A DNA stretch of 64,000 bases, from the NCBI GenBank assembly GCA_902362375.1, contig CABIVS010000007.1:369115-433114 (forward strand). Reading direction: 5' to 3'. Under the pieces are notes generated by a model, which saw nothing but the letters and a program-made list of their open reading frames with translations, had not been told where the DNA came from and searched no databases. A program made the translations under genes and the position numbers. Below are positions 46,963-57,740 of the stretch, one piece after another. Every line of letters starts with the position of its first letter. Position 1 is the first letter of the stretch. The stretch comes from Bacteroidaceae bacterium (GTDB lineage Bacteria; Bacteroidota; Bacteroidia; Bacteroidales; Bacteroidaceae).

Positions 46963-48510
46963 TCAGTTATTATTAACTGTTTTTAAAACCTCTTGGTTTA
47001 TTTCAACCTTACCGGACTCACTCAATTCCCGCATCCAGCACGTGTCAAGATAGCTTCGATAATCCTTTCGAACCCGATCAATTACTTCCCGATAATCCTC
47101 CGGACCTTTCATTTTTTTGCCTACAACAATAGTAAAAGGATAAGACACCAAAGGGTCAAAATCACCCTTCTTAAAAACCAGTTTATCTATATATTTATTG
47201 TCTCCGTCGGCAAAAATTCCTTGTTCAACTTGTATCTTTTCCTCCCCGGATGTATTAAAAGTTTGCCGAAGCTTTTCCGCCCACTCTTTTTCCGGCACTT
47301 TCTTCAGCATTTTTTGGGCTTGCTTTGCCGTCTTTTTATCAACGCAATGAAGCACGACTCCTCTATACCGGGGACTCTCCCACCGATAATCCGACGAATG
47401 AAATTTAAAATAAGTAGCCAATCCCGCGCGGTCATTGGCTGCGGGCAAATCTATTTTCTGACGTGTTATCTCTTCCACCAAATAGTTTTCATCAGATTCC
47501 CGCAAGGCATAAGGTATTTCAGGATGCTTTTTATCGATGTTCCGGCTTTCATAATCCAGCAATGACTTGGCTATAAATCCTTCCAACTGCCGTTTGACAG
47601 CTTGAGGATGGGAAGAGGCAAAATGAGTGAACATAGTTCCGGTGTACGCTTGTCCGTCAATCGTAAACAGGGTTTGTTCTGTACGGCCTTTCGCCAGCAA
47701 TTCTTCCATTGCCGCCTGATTGGGAATATACTGCCATGCTTTTTTCAATCGCTCGAGCACCGCACCTGTACCTTTGTCCAAAATTTCCTTGCGCCGCAAC
47801 CGTTCCATTAATCTGACACTGACATTTTCATAAGCAGCCGTTTCCTCCCGATCGACCACTTTCAAGATATGAATCCCTTCAGGAGTGAAAAAAGGCTGGG
47901 ATACCATACCTTTTGCCAAAGAGAAAGCAACATTCTCAAACTCACTCGTTGTTTCCAGACATTCAATCCATCTACTTTGCTTATCATCCGAGTATATTTC
48001 GACCAAACGGTTAAAATTCAAATCCGGCTGATTCTGTATCACCCGGTATATAGAATCCATCCGCGTTTTTTCTTCTTCTAAATGCCTGGAAGTGATTATC
48101 TGCGGCAAACGTTTGAAAATCTGCATCACCTGTACCCTGCCGCTACGTGCCTTCAGTCCCATTTTCTGATAGATAGCACGGGCACAGCTATCCATCACTT
48201 GCCTGTCTATCAGATAAGATTCCACCAATTCGGTCCGGCATTTCTCCTGTTGTTTACGAAAAACAGAAGTCGTATCAAGTCCGGCAGCCCTGGCAGCTTC
48301 CACTTTCAATTTCGATTGAGCGAAAAGTGCTGCATACTCTTTTGGTGAAAGTTCGACATTTGAACGTTCCGCATAACGGTGGTACGCATATTCAAATTCC
48401 GAACGGAGTATCTCTCTTCCGTTCACACGCATCAATACGGGATCTTCCCGCGCAAAGGCCACGACTACAAAAAGAGAAATACATCCCAACAACAGGCTTC
48501 TTTTCATCAT
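46963..48510 (-). CDS. PpiC/SurA-type peptidyl-prolyl isomerase
   Basis: 515-residue periplasmic protein with a signal peptide ending near VAFARE. The N-terminal SurA-like helical region (YAERSNVELSPKEYAALFAQSKLK) is followed by a parvulin-like domain (FNRLVEIYSDDKQSRW, FENVAFSLAKGMVSQPF, GIHILKVVDRE) and a diverged second half. First gene of the six-gene leftward run. The start has two consecutive ATG codons (48510 and 48507). Confidence 0.85.
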   Translation of the reverse strand: MMKRSLLLGCISLFVVVAFAREDPVLMRVNGREILRSEFEYAYHRYAERSNVELSPKEYAALFAQSKLKVEAARAAGLDTTSVFRKQQEKCRTELVESYLIDRQVMDSCARAIYQKMGLKARSGRVQVMQIFKRLPQIITSRHLEEEKTRMDSIYRVIQNQPDLNFNRLVEIYSDDKQSRWIECLETTSEFENVAFSLAKGMVSQPFFTPEGIHILKVVDREETAAYENVSVRLMERLRRKEILDKGTGAVLERLKKAWQYIPNQAAMEELLAKGRTEQTLFTIDGQAYTGTMFTHFASSHPQAVKRQLEGFIAKSLLDYESRNIDKKHPEIPYALRESDENYLVEEITRQKIDLPAANDRAGLATYFKFHSSDYRWESPRYRGVVLHCVDKKTAKQAQKMLKKVPEKEWAEKLRQTFNTSGEEKIQVEQGIFADGDNKYIDKLVFKKGDFDPLVSYPFTIVVGKKMKGPEDYREVIDRVRKDYRSYLDTCWMRELSESGKVEINQEVLKTVNNN

Positions 48511-48575
48511 CTATTTTATTTTCTTTCCGATCAATTAAACAACAAGCATCATGACAATAACAGATAAATAACAAA

Positions 48576-48626
48576 CGGTGAGCAGTGAACACCCTGCTGA
48601 CAACACAGCCTGTTCACCGTTCACCG
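48576..48626 (-). terminator. Hairpin after guaB
   Basis: CGGTGAGCAGTGAACA pairs with TGTTCACCGTTCACCG at 14 of 16 positions, with an extra TTCACCG copy to the right. T-rich but not a clean T-run on the minus strand, so a probable guaB terminator. Confidence 0.6.
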
Positions 48627-48650
48627 TTACTAGTTCACCGTATTTATCTA

Positions 48651-50141
<1,491 letters not shown>

Positions 50142-50158
50142 TTAAAATTTATTGCGTG

Positions 50159-50185
50159 CAAATATACGGTTTTTATTCAAAACCG
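50159..50185 (-). promoter_or_regulatory. guaB -7 element next to the recQ 3' hairpin
   Basis: TATATTTG (50159-50166, minus strand) matches TAnnTTTG for guaB. Directly to its right is a 7 bp stem CGGTTTT/AAAACCG (50167-50185), which could end recQ transcripts. The two signals touch in an 86-base gap. Confidence 0.5.
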
Positions 50186-50215
50186 CATACCTGCACGCCT
50201 ATTTTTTTCGCTTTT

Positions 50216-52396
50216 TTAATTAGCCATTTCAGAGATGAACTTAATACGTACCAAGCGAACTTCCTCTTCCGTAAAGTCATCGCCTAATTCATCAAGCGCA
50301 TCATCAATCTTATCAGTGGTAGATTCTTTGAAATAATCGTAGATATCGAGCATATGATCTTCGTCCATGATTTCTTCCAGGAAGTAATCTATGTTCAGCT
50401 TGGTTCCCGAATAAACGATGGCTTCTACCTCGTCCAACAGTTCACCAAATTCAATCCCTTTGGAAAGAGCGATATCATCTAACGCCACTTTACGGTCGAT
50501 AGCCTGAATAATAGCTACCTTCATCTTAGATTTATTGGCAACCGTACGTACCCGCAGGTCTTCAGGGCGTTCTATCTCGTTCTCTTCACAGTGGCGTTTG
50601 ATTAATTTACAGAACTCTTCACCGTAACGTTTTGCTTTTCCGGCACCTACGCCAGGTATATTCTGCAACTCGTCTAATGTCACCGGATAAATGGTAGCCA
50701 TCGCTTCCAAAGACGGATCCTGGAAGATCACATAAGGCGGTACTTCCAGTTTCTTCGAGAGTTTCTTCCGCAAGTCCTTCAACATAGAATAAAGAGCCGG
50801 GTCCACCGCACAGGAACCACCGCCACGTGCCGGCACTTCTTCTTCCGTCTCTTCGAAGTCGTTGTCCTCGGTAATCTTGAATGACTTCGGCTTCTTCAGG
50901 AACTTATGCCCTTCCTCCGTCACTTTCAGGAGTCCGTAATGCTCCACATCTTTGCTCAAGTAACCTGCAATCAGCGCCTGACGAATCACTGCGTTCCATG
51001 TCTTATCCTCTTCACCCATACCGGAGCCGAAGACTTCGAGGTCTTCATGCAAATGCGCCTGTACTTCGGAAGTTTCTTTACCTTGTAGTATGTCTATAAT
51101 ATAATCTGCCTTAAAATTTTCTTTCACCGCGATAATCGCTTCAATCACGGCACACAATAACTCTTGAGCCTCCACTTGTTTTTTAGGGTTTAAACAGTTG
51201 TCACAATTTCCACAATTTTCTTCCGTATATTCTTCACCGAAATAATGTAGCAACGTCTTGCGTCGGCATACGGAAGATTCGGCATAAGCAGCGGTTTCCA
51301 ACAGAAGCTGCTTGCCAATTTCCTGCTCTGCCACAGGTTTTCCTTGCATGAACTTTTCCAGTTTCTGCAAGTCTTTGTTTGTATAAAAGGTTATGCACTG
51401 ACCTTCACCGCCATCTCTACCGGCGCGCCCGGTCTCCTGGTAATACCCTTCCAGACTCTTTGGAATATCGTAGTGAATCACAAACCTTACATCCGGCTTG
51501 TCAATTCCCATACCGAAAGCGATAGTTGCTACAATAACGTCCACTTTTTCCATCAGGAAATCATCCTGATTCTTAGTCCTGGTCAACGAATCCATACCAG
51601 CATGATAAGGACGTGCATTGATACCGTTTGCTTGCAGGATTTCGGCAAGTTCCTCCACTTTTTTCCGGCTAAGGCAATAGATAATGCCTGATTTCTCCGG
51701 ATTGTTTTTGATAAACTTGATAATATCCCTGTCAATATTAGCGGTCTTCGCACGTACCTCATAATAAAGGTTCGGACGGTTGAACGAAGATTTGAAGACT
51801 TGAGCATCTACCATTCCCAGATTTTTCTGGATATCATGCTGCACCTTCGGTGTCGCTGTTGCGGTAAGCGCAATCAACGGGGCTTTTCCTATTTCATTGA
51901 TAATAGGGCGAATCCGCCGATATTCCGGTCGAAAGTCATGACCCCATTCCGAAATACAATGAGCTTCATCCACTGCATAAAACGAAATCTTTACCGAACG
52001 CAAAAACTCTACGTTTTCTTCTTTCGTCAGCGACTCCGGCGCTACATATAGCAATTTTGTCTTTCCGGCAAGGATGTCCGACCTCACTTGGTCTATCGCA
52101 CCTTTGTTTAATGAAGAATTGATAAAATGGGCGACGCCATCTTCTTCACTGAAATTGCGCATTGCATCCACTTGATTCTTCATCAACGCAATAAGCGGAG
52201 AAATTACGATTGCTGTACCTTCCATCAAGAGCGAAGGTAGCTGATAGCATAAAGATTTCCCGCCACCGGTAGGCATCAGTACAAAGGTATCTTTACCATC
52301 GAGCAAGTTATTAATGATCGCTTCCTGGTTTCCCTTGAACTTATTAAATCCGAAATACTTTTTCAGTTCATCTGTTAAATTAATCTTCCTTGCCAT
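50216..52396 (-). CDS. recQ: ATP-dependent DNA helicase RecQ
   Basis: 3'-5' helicase for recombination and fork repair, 726 residues. The helicase core has Walker A MPTGGGKSLCYQLPSL, the DEAH box VDEAHCISEWGHDF and motif VI QETGRAGRDG. The RQC zinc site is visible as CRRKTLLHYFGEEY, then CGNCDNC. An HRDC domain (KLEVPPYVIFQDPSLEAMA) lies near residues 530-610, with about 100 acidic C-terminal residues after it. All motifs are intact. It has a good promoter upstream at 52467. Confidence 0.96.
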   Translation of the reverse strand: MARKINLTDELKKYFGFNKFKGNQEAIINNLLDGKDTFVLMPTGGGKSLCYQLPSLLMEGTAIVISPLIALMKNQVDAMRNFSEEDGVAHFINSSLNKGAIDQVRSDILAGKTKLLYVAPESLTKEENVEFLRSVKISFYAVDEAHCISEWGHDFRPEYRRIRPIINEIGKAPLIALTATATPKVQHDIQKNLGMVDAQVFKSSFNRPNLYYEVRAKTANIDRDIIKFIKNNPEKSGIIYCLSRKKVEELAEILQANGINARPYHAGMDSLTRTKNQDDFLMEKVDVIVATIAFGMGIDKPDVRFVIHYDIPKSLEGYYQETGRAGRDGGEGQCITFYTNKDLQKLEKFMQGKPVAEQEIGKQLLLETAAYAESSVCRRKTLLHYFGEEYTEENCGNCDNCLNPKKQVEAQELLCAVIEAIIAVKENFKADYIIDILQGKETSEVQAHLHEDLEVFGSGMGEEDKTWNAVIRQALIAGYLSKDVEHYGLLKVTEEGHKFLKKPKSFKITEDNDFEETEEEVPARGGGSCAVDPALYSMLKDLRKKLSKKLEVPPYVIFQDPSLEAMATIYPVTLDELQNIPGVGAGKAKRYGEEFCKLIKRHCEENEIERPEDLRVRTVANKSKMKVAIIQAIDRKVALDDIALSKGIEFGELLDEVEAIVYSGTKLNIDYFLEEIMDEDHMLDIYDYFKESTTDKIDDALDELGDDFTEEEVRLVRIKFISEMAN

Positions 52397-52466
52397 CTTA
52401 ACTTAGGTTGTTTTATTCAGTTCATGGTTTAACTTTAAGTATGTTCTCTTCTTCAAGAGAGCCAAA

Positions 52467-52474
52467 CAAAGTTA
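52467..52474 (-). promoter_or_regulatory. -7 element for recQ
   Basis: TAACTTTG on the minus strand matches TAnnTTTG; a CTTG at the 19-base position (52494-52497) may act as a weak -33. Confidence 0.5.
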
Positions 52475-52564
52475 TAAACAACTTCGTAATTACCAAGCAA
52501 AATGCGACTAATATTTTCAAGAAAATACAGTTACGATCATTTTCTGTAGCCTTACTCTTTGATT

Positions 52565-53809
52565 TTAAGCAGTTTGTAGTCGTGCCATATTCGCTTTTTC
52601 CAGTTGCATCTTTGCATAATCCAGCGTCACCTTATACTCTTTTTTGTTCTCTGAAGGGATTTCAAACATGACATCCATCATGATTGTTTCCACAATAGAG
52701 CGCAATCCGCGGGCACCCAGCTTATATTCTACCGCCTTGTCAACGATATATTCGAAGACATCATCTTCAAATGTCAGCTTGATACCATCCATTTCAAACA
52801 GTTTGATGTATTGTTTGATGATAGAGTTTTTCGGTTCGGTAAGGATCGCACGAAGCGCATCCCGATCCAGCGGATTCAAATAGGTCAGTACCGGAAGACG
52901 TCCGATAATTTCGGGAATCAGTCCGAATGACTTCAAATCCTGCGGAGCGATGTACTGCATCATGTTATTCTTGTCCACCGTCGCTGTTTTCTGCGATGCC
53001 GTATAACCTACGACATGGGTGTTCAACCGTTGGGCGATCTTCTTCTCGATACCGTCGAACGCACCGCCACAGATAAAGAGAATATTCTTGGTATTTACCG
53101 GAATCATCTTCTGGTCCGGATGCTTACGGCCTCCCTGGGGAGGTACGTTCACTACAGAACCTTCGAGCAATTTCAATAATCCCTGCTGTACACCCTCACC
53201 GCTCACGTCGCGAGTGATCGAAGGGTTATCTCCTTTACGGGCAATTTTGTCGATCTCGTCGATAAACACGATACCCTGTTCTGCTTCAGGTACATTATAA
53301 TCTGCTACCTGAAGCAAACGGGTTAAAATACTTTCGATATCTTCGCCCACATAACCGGCCTCCGTCAGCACCGTAGCATCTACAATGGTAAACGGAACGT
53401 GCAGTAACTTGGCAATCGTGCGTGCTAGCAATGTTTTTCCGGTTCCGGTACTGCCCACCATAATAATGTTCGACTTTTCAATCTCCACATCATCACCGCT
53501 GTCTTTTTGCAACAGGCGTTTATAATGGTTATAGACCGATACGGAAAGGAAGCGTTTCGCATCATCCTGTCCGATCACATACTGGTCGAGGAATTTCTTG
53601 ATTTCTACCGGCTTGGGTAGTTCTTTTAAGTTGAGTTTGGTAGCTCCTGTGCTTTTCTTGCCTTCTCCCAATGCCTCCTGAGTAATCTCATAAGCCTGGG
53701 TAGCACAGCTGTCGCAAATATAGCCATTCATTCCCGTAATCAGGAATCCGACTTCATTCTCCGACCGTCCACAGAAGCTACATCTTTTCTTTGTTTTTGA
53801 ATCAGCCAT
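52565..53809 (-). CDS. clpX: ATP-dependent protease ATP-binding subunit ClpX
   Basis: AAA+ unfoldase that feeds substrates to ClpP, 414 residues. The N-terminal zinc-binding domain has Cys10, Cys13, Cys32 and Cys35. Walker A is GSTGTGKT, Walker B is IVFIDEIDK, and the pore/ClpP-contact loop region is present. It starts 2 bases after the clpP stop, so the two genes are one operon. Complete and of normal length. Confidence 0.97.
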   Translation of the reverse strand: MADSKTKKRCSFCGRSENEVGFLITGMNGYICDSCATQAYEITQEALGEGKKSTGATKLNLKELPKPVEIKKFLDQYVIGQDDAKRFLSVSVYNHYKRLLQKDSGDDVEIEKSNIIMVGSTGTGKTLLARTIAKLLHVPFTIVDATVLTEAGYVGEDIESILTRLLQVADYNVPEAEQGIVFIDEIDKIARKGDNPSITRDVSGEGVQQGLLKLLEGSVVNVPPQGGRKHPDQKMIPVNTKNILFICGGAFDGIEKKIAQRLNTHVVGYTASQKTATVDKNNMMQYIAPQDLKSFGLIPEIIGRLPVLTYLNPLDRDALRAILTEPKNSIIKQYIKLFEMDGIKLTFEDDVFEYIVDKAVEYKLGARGLRSIVETIMMDVMFEIPSENKKEYKVTLDYAKMQLEKANMARLQTA

Positions 53810-53811
53810 TT

Positions 53812-54474
53812 TTATTTCTTAATCAATACCTCATCAATCATACCGTACTCTTTCGCTTCCTGAGCTATCATCCAGTAGTCGCGGTCAGAGTCCGCCCATA
53901 CTTTATCGAAATCAGTATGCGAATGATCGGCGATGATCGTATAAAGTTCTTTCTTCAATTTCTGAATCTCACGCGCTGTGATTTCAATGTCTGACGCTTG
54001 TCCTTGCGCACCACCCATCGGCTGATGAATCATCACACGTGAGTGAGGCAATGCAGAACGTTTGCCTTCAGCACCGGCAACCAGCAATACAGCTGCCATT
54101 GAAGCTGCCATACCTGTACAGATGGTAGCAACATCACTTGAAATAAACTGCATCGTATCATAAATGCCCAGTCCGGCATATACACTTCCGCCCGGAGAGT
54201 TGATATAGATAGAGATATCCTTACCCGGATCCACAGAATCCAGATACAACAACTGTGCCTGAAGCGTATTAGCTGTATAGTCATCTACTTGTGTACCGAG
54301 GAAAATGATGCGGTCCATCATCAAACGGGAGAAAACATCGAGTTGAGTTACGTTCAACTGTCTTTCTTCCAGAATATAGGGATTCAAATACCCGGCCTGC
54401 GACTTAATCACATCATCCAATACCATGCCATTCATTCCTAAATGCTTGGTTGCGTATTTTCTAAAATCATCCAT
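53812..54474 (-). CDS. clpP: ATP-dependent Clp protease proteolytic subunit
   Basis: Serine protease that forms the ClpP barrel, 220 residues. The catalytic Ser125 lies in GMAASMAAVLL and His150 in SRVMIHQPMGG; the Asp lies about 50 residues on. I chose the ATG at 54474 (MDDFRKYATKHLGMNG); an upstream ATG at 54555 would encode a phenylalanine-rich segment read through the tig terminator and is unlikely. It precedes clpX and follows tig, the usual order. Confidence 0.96.
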   Translation of the reverse strand: MDDFRKYATKHLGMNGMVLDDVIKSQAGYLNPYILEERQLNVTQLDVFSRLMMDRIIFLGTQVDDYTANTLQAQLLYLDSVDPGKDISIYINSPGGSVYAGLGIYDTMQFISSDVATICTGMAASMAAVLLVAGAEGKRSALPHSRVMIHQPMGGAQGQASDIEITAREIQKLKKELYTIIADHSHTDFDKVWADSDRDYWMIAQEAKEYGMIDEVLIKK

Positions 54475-54550
54475 GTTAATTGTTCCTTTCTTATAAATTA
54501 AAAATAAACGTAAGTACAAAGAAACGAAAAAGAATACAGAGACACAAAAA

Positions 54551-54585
54551 AACACAGAGTTATAATTTTATAAAAACTCTGTGTT
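54551..54585 (-). terminator. Terminator of tig
   Basis: A perfect 11 bp stem (AACACAGAGTT with AACTCTGTGTT) followed on the minus strand by a run of seven T. It separates tig from clpPX. Confidence 0.9.
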
Positions 54586-54617
54586 TCTGTGACTTTATAT
54601 TTTATTCAACCGAATGA

Positions 54618-55973
54618 TTACTCAAACATTTTATTGAATTCTTCGATCGAAACGTTCTTGTTTTCCAAAGTAACCTGCGCTTTCAGAGCAGCAGCAAGCT
54701 TCACTTCTACCACACGACTTACCAAATTATTGATAGTTTCTTTCTTCTTCAACATTTCCTGTGCATAGTTGTCAAGCACATCGTCAGGAATAGACAACAT
54801 ACCGTATTGAGCAAACTGTGCCTTCGTTGTTTCTCTAGCCATCTTCAGAACATCTTCCTGTTCTACTTTGATATCGTTTGCTTCAACCAACTGCTCCTTA
54901 ATCAGGTGCCAAGTCAGTTCTTCGATGCTCTTATCATAGTTTTCAGCAACATATTCTTCTCCCTTTTCTTCGTTGTTCAGCAACATGATACGTTTCAGCA
55001 GGGTATCAGAGAATTCCAGCTTACCTACTTTTTCCATCATCACCTTACGAATGTCGATCAGGAATTTATAATCGCTGTCAGCCACAAATCTAGCTGCGAT
55101 TTCTTCTTTAATCTTAGCGCGGAATTCTTCTTCAGTCTTCACAACACCTTCGCCGAATGCCTGGTCGAATACTTCCTGAGTCAATTCACCCGGAACAAAA
55201 CGAGTGATTTCTTCTACCTGGAAGCTGAAATCAGATTTCACGTCTTTTGCGATTTCCTTGTCAATCTTCAACAAAGAACCCAGTTCGGCAGCATGTCCGT
55301 CATAAGCCACATTCGGATTGAACACCAATACATCATTTACTTTTGCATTAGCAAAAATAGCTTTCTGATCGTCGTTCTTCATGTAAGCAGGCATCAACAC
55401 AGCAGCTTCTACCTGAATACCACCTTCTTTTGTGTTACCTTCTTCATCCAACTGTGCCAGCAGACCTTTCAGCATATCATTATCTTCGTAAGAGTCTACC
55501 TTATCATACTTGCCAGTGCGTTGAGTATACATCTTCACCTGGTTGTCGATCATTTCGTCAGAAACTTCGATAGTATAATAATCCACTTTATCTTTAGCAC
55601 TTACTTCTGCTTTAAATTCAGGTGCCAAAGCGATGTCGAATACGAAATCGAATTCTTCCATTGTATCGAAATCAATATTCTGTTGCTTTTCTTCGTTAGG
55701 CAACGGCTCGCCCAACATATTCACCTTATTTTCTTTAATATAATTGTAAACAGCTTCTTGCAGTGCCTTATTCACAACCTCTGCAATTACCGACTTACCA
55801 TACATCTTTTTAATAAGACTTGTCGGAACCATACCTTTACGGAATCCCGGAATCTGTGCCTTCTGACGGAGCGACTTCAACTCTTTATCTACTTTCTCCT
55901 GATAATCGGCTTTCTCAAGCTTTACAGTAAGCTCTGCGCTTACTTTGTCAATGTTTTGTAATGAAACGTTCAT
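54618..55973 (-). CDS. tig: Trigger factor
   Basis: Ribosome-bound chaperone with weak prolyl isomerase homology, 451 residues. The N-terminal ribosome-binding signature GFRKGMVPTSLIKKMYG is clear. The middle FKBP-like domain is strongly diverged, as in other Bacteroidetes, and a long helical C-terminal domain follows. It has its own consensus promoter and terminator. A 384-codon frame on the other strand is only a shadow. Confidence 0.95.
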   Translation of the reverse strand: MNVSLQNIDKVSAELTVKLEKADYQEKVDKELKSLRQKAQIPGFRKGMVPTSLIKKMYGKSVIAEVVNKALQEAVYNYIKENKVNMLGEPLPNEEKQQNIDFDTMEEFDFVFDIALAPEFKAEVSAKDKVDYYTIEVSDEMIDNQVKMYTQRTGKYDKVDSYEDNDMLKGLLAQLDEEGNTKEGGIQVEAAVLMPAYMKNDDQKAIFANAKVNDVLVFNPNVAYDGHAAELGSLLKIDKEIAKDVKSDFSFQVEEITRFVPGELTQEVFDQAFGEGVVKTEEEFRAKIKEEIAARFVADSDYKFLIDIRKVMMEKVGKLEFSDTLLKRIMLLNNEEKGEEYVAENYDKSIEELTWHLIKEQLVEANDIKVEQEDVLKMARETTKAQFAQYGMLSIPDDVLDNYAQEMLKKKETINNLVSRVVEVKLAAALKAQVTLENKNVSIEEFNKMFE

Positions 55974-56024
55974 TCTGACAATTATTTATTTGATTTATAC
56001 TTTGTTCTATACTCAAAGAGGGTG

Positions 56025-56055
56025 CAAAATTAGTGCTAATCTTTCAAATTTCAAA
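56025..56055 (-). promoter_or_regulatory. Consensus promoter of tig
   Basis: On the minus strand TTTG (56052-56055) and TAATTTTG (56025-56032) are 19 bases apart, matching the Bacteroides consensus in both elements and spacing. Confidence 0.8.
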
Positions 56056-56190
56056 AGACATTGCAGATTTATTTCAGCAACGCCACCCATCTTTCACACA
56101 TCTTTTATTGATATTTCACTGATATTCTGCTCATACCCACACCTAAACAATGAAAATTCCCCATCAACACCCACCCCGCCAGGTTCCCCC

Positions 56191-56432
56191 GGCCTACTTT
56201 TTTCTCCGTCAAGCGAGTGCCCGTAACGGAGCGTTAAGAAGGGCAGATTGTTTGAGCGTAGCGAGTTTCTGCCCTTTAGCGTAGTGTAGGAAGCGAGTAG
56301 GAGAAAAAAGTCAGCCTTGAAAAGCCCGATTTAATGAGTGTAGCCGCAAGCTCGCTTGAGGATACCGAGCGTAAGGGCTTTCTCCAACTTTTCTTTGGTT
56401 CTTTCTTTTCTTTCAAGAGAAAAGGAAAGAAC
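56191..56432. repeat. Composite three-hairpin intergenic element
   Basis: Part 1 (56191-56316): a 12 bp perfect outer stem ACTTTTTTCTCC with GGAGAAAAAAGT encloses an inner AAGGGCAGA/TCTGCCCTT hairpin. Part 2 (56321-56381): AAAGCCC with GGGCTTT around a GCTCG/CGAGC stem. Part 3 (56398-56432): a near-perfect GTTCTTTC...GAAAGAAC hairpin. The motifs GAGCGTAGCGAG and AAGCGAGT recur. Base composition is more GC-rich than nearby DNA. It resembles Bacteroides high-copy intergenic repeats as I remember them. Confidence 0.65.
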
Positions 56433-56443
56433 TTTTTTCTGAT

Positions 56444-56658
56444 AATCCGCAAATTAACTTTCCAAAAAGATGGTTAATCCAAAAATTATTCTTTTCTTTG
56501 TTGCGGATTGATGGACCATTAGTTTCTCGATTTGATTACAAGGTTTTTACTTCCGTTACCAGAACGCATTTGTAAACTCTCTGTCGTTTTAATCTTTTTA
56601 TTAGTAACCATCTATCCAGAGAGTTTTATTCATTTATTTATTTTTTATCATTTTCATT
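56444..56658 (+). promoter_or_regulatory. 5' region of the RRM gene with two inverted repeats
   Basis: AATCCGCAA (56444-56452) pairs with TTGCGGATT (56501-56509), and AAACTCTCTG (56574-56583) pairs with CAGAGAGTTT (56617-56626). The second hairpin ends 33 bases before the RRM start codon and probably lies in its 5' UTR. A strict TAnnTTTG box is not seen; the nearest match is CGCATTTG ending at 56572. Confidence 0.5.
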
Positions 56659-56904
56659 ATGAACATTTATGTTGGAAACCTTAACTACCGTGTTAAGGAA
56701 GGAGATCTGCAACAAGTGATGGAAGATTACGGAGCAGTATCATCAGTTAAAGTTGTTATGGACCGTGAAACCGGTAAATCCAAAGGATTCGCTTTCATCG
56801 AAATGGAAGACGACGCTGCAGCTGCAAAGGCTATTGCTGAATTGAACGGAGCTGAATACATGGGTCGTACAATGGTAGTTAAAGAAGCTAGACCTAGAGC
56901 TTAA
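56659..56904 (+). CDS. Small RRM-type RNA-binding protein
   Basis: 81 residues forming a single RNA-recognition motif: RNP2 IYVGNL at residues 3-8 and RNP1 KGFAFIEM at 42-49, with the aromatic residues for RNA stacking. A short basic tail ARPRA ends the protein. Bacteroides have several such proteins, some shown to act as post-transcriptional regulators; which paralogue this is cannot be said. Its own 5' UTR hairpin could be a site for self-control. A perfect terminator follows. Confidence 0.93.
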   Translation: MNIYVGNLNYRVKEGDLQQVMEDYGAVSSVKVVMDRETGKSKGFAFIEMEDDAAAAKAIAELNGAEYMGRTMVVKEARPRA

Positions 56905-56936
56905 TTGCCGACGCTAACATAGCTAAGAAAAAAAGA

Positions 56937-56970
56937 AACTTCTGTCACCTGATGACAGAAGTTTTTTTAT
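56937..56970. terminator. Terminator of the RRM gene
   Basis: A perfect 11 bp stem (AACTTCTGTCA with TGACAGAAGTT), 5-base loop and seven T. A-rich on the left, so it may also end the leftward ABC genes. Confidence 0.93.
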
Positions 56971-57740
56971 TACCCTTCCATTCCTTGCACTTCCACGTCC
57001 TTCACCTTACGGAGCAAGTCGGAAGCAAAGATAAAGTTATTCAGTCGTTCATTGGTAGAAGTAAAGATGTCATCTTTCGTACCTTCCCACTCTTTATGTC
57101 CCTCATAAATATAAATCACCTTCTCACCAATCCCCAATACAGAGTTCATATCATGCGTATTGATAATGGTCGTCATGTTATATTCTTGCGTAATATCGTG
57201 GATCAGATCATCAATCACCAATGACGTTTTCGGGTCCAGCCCCGAGTTCGGCTCATCACAAAACAGATATTGCGGATTCAAGGCAATCGCACGCGCAATA
57301 GCGACACGCTTCTGCATACCACCACTGATTTCTCCCGGAAACTTATCTTTCGCTTCCCCCAGATTCACACGATCCAGACAGAACATCGCCCGTTTGACCC
57401 GGTCACGCAAGATATCGTTGCTAAACATATTCAGTGGAAACATCACATTATCAAATACGGTCATAGAGTCAAAAAGAGCCGCACTCTGGAAAATCATTCC
57501 CATTTCCTTGCGAAGCATCTTCTTCTCCTTCTTCCCCATTAGGACAAGGTTACGTCCGTCATACAAGACTTCTCCTTTCTCCGGAGTCAGCAATCCTACA
57601 ATACATTTCATCAACACCGTCTTACCGGAACCACTCTGACCGATAATCAAGTTTGTCTTTCCATTTTCAAAGTCAGCATTGATATCACTCAATACTGTCT
57701 TGTCATCAAATGATTTATAAAGTCCTTTAATCTCAATCAT
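56970..57740 (-). CDS. ABC transporter ATP-binding protein, Mla-type lipid transport
   Basis: 256-residue ATPase: Walker A IGQSGSGKTVL, signature ISGGMQKRVAIARAIAL and Walker B YLFCDEPNSGLDP. The TSLVIDDLIHDI region is like MlaF. It overlaps the permease gene upstream by 4 bases, so they form one complex with translational coupling. In the Mla system it powers phospholipid movement between the membranes. The MlaD-like partner is not in this window. Confidence 0.9.
   Translation of the reverse strand: MIEIKGLYKSFDDKTVLSDINADFENGKTNLIIGQSGSGKTVLMKCIVGLLTPEKGEVLYDGRNLVLMGKKEKKMLRKEMGMIFQSAALFDSMTVFDNVMFPLNMFSNDILRDRVKRAMFCLDRVNLGEAKDKFPGEISGGMQKRVAIARAIALNPQYLFCDEPNSGLDPKTSLVIDDLIHDITQEYNMTTIINTHDMNSVLGIGEKVIYIYEGHKEWEGTKDDIFTSTNERLNNFIFASDLLRKVKDVEVQGMEG

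Noticed and set aside
54807..55961. 384-codon open frame antisense to tig
   Set aside because: Fully covered by tig; Phe/Ile/His-rich reverse-complement composition and no start signals or domain.
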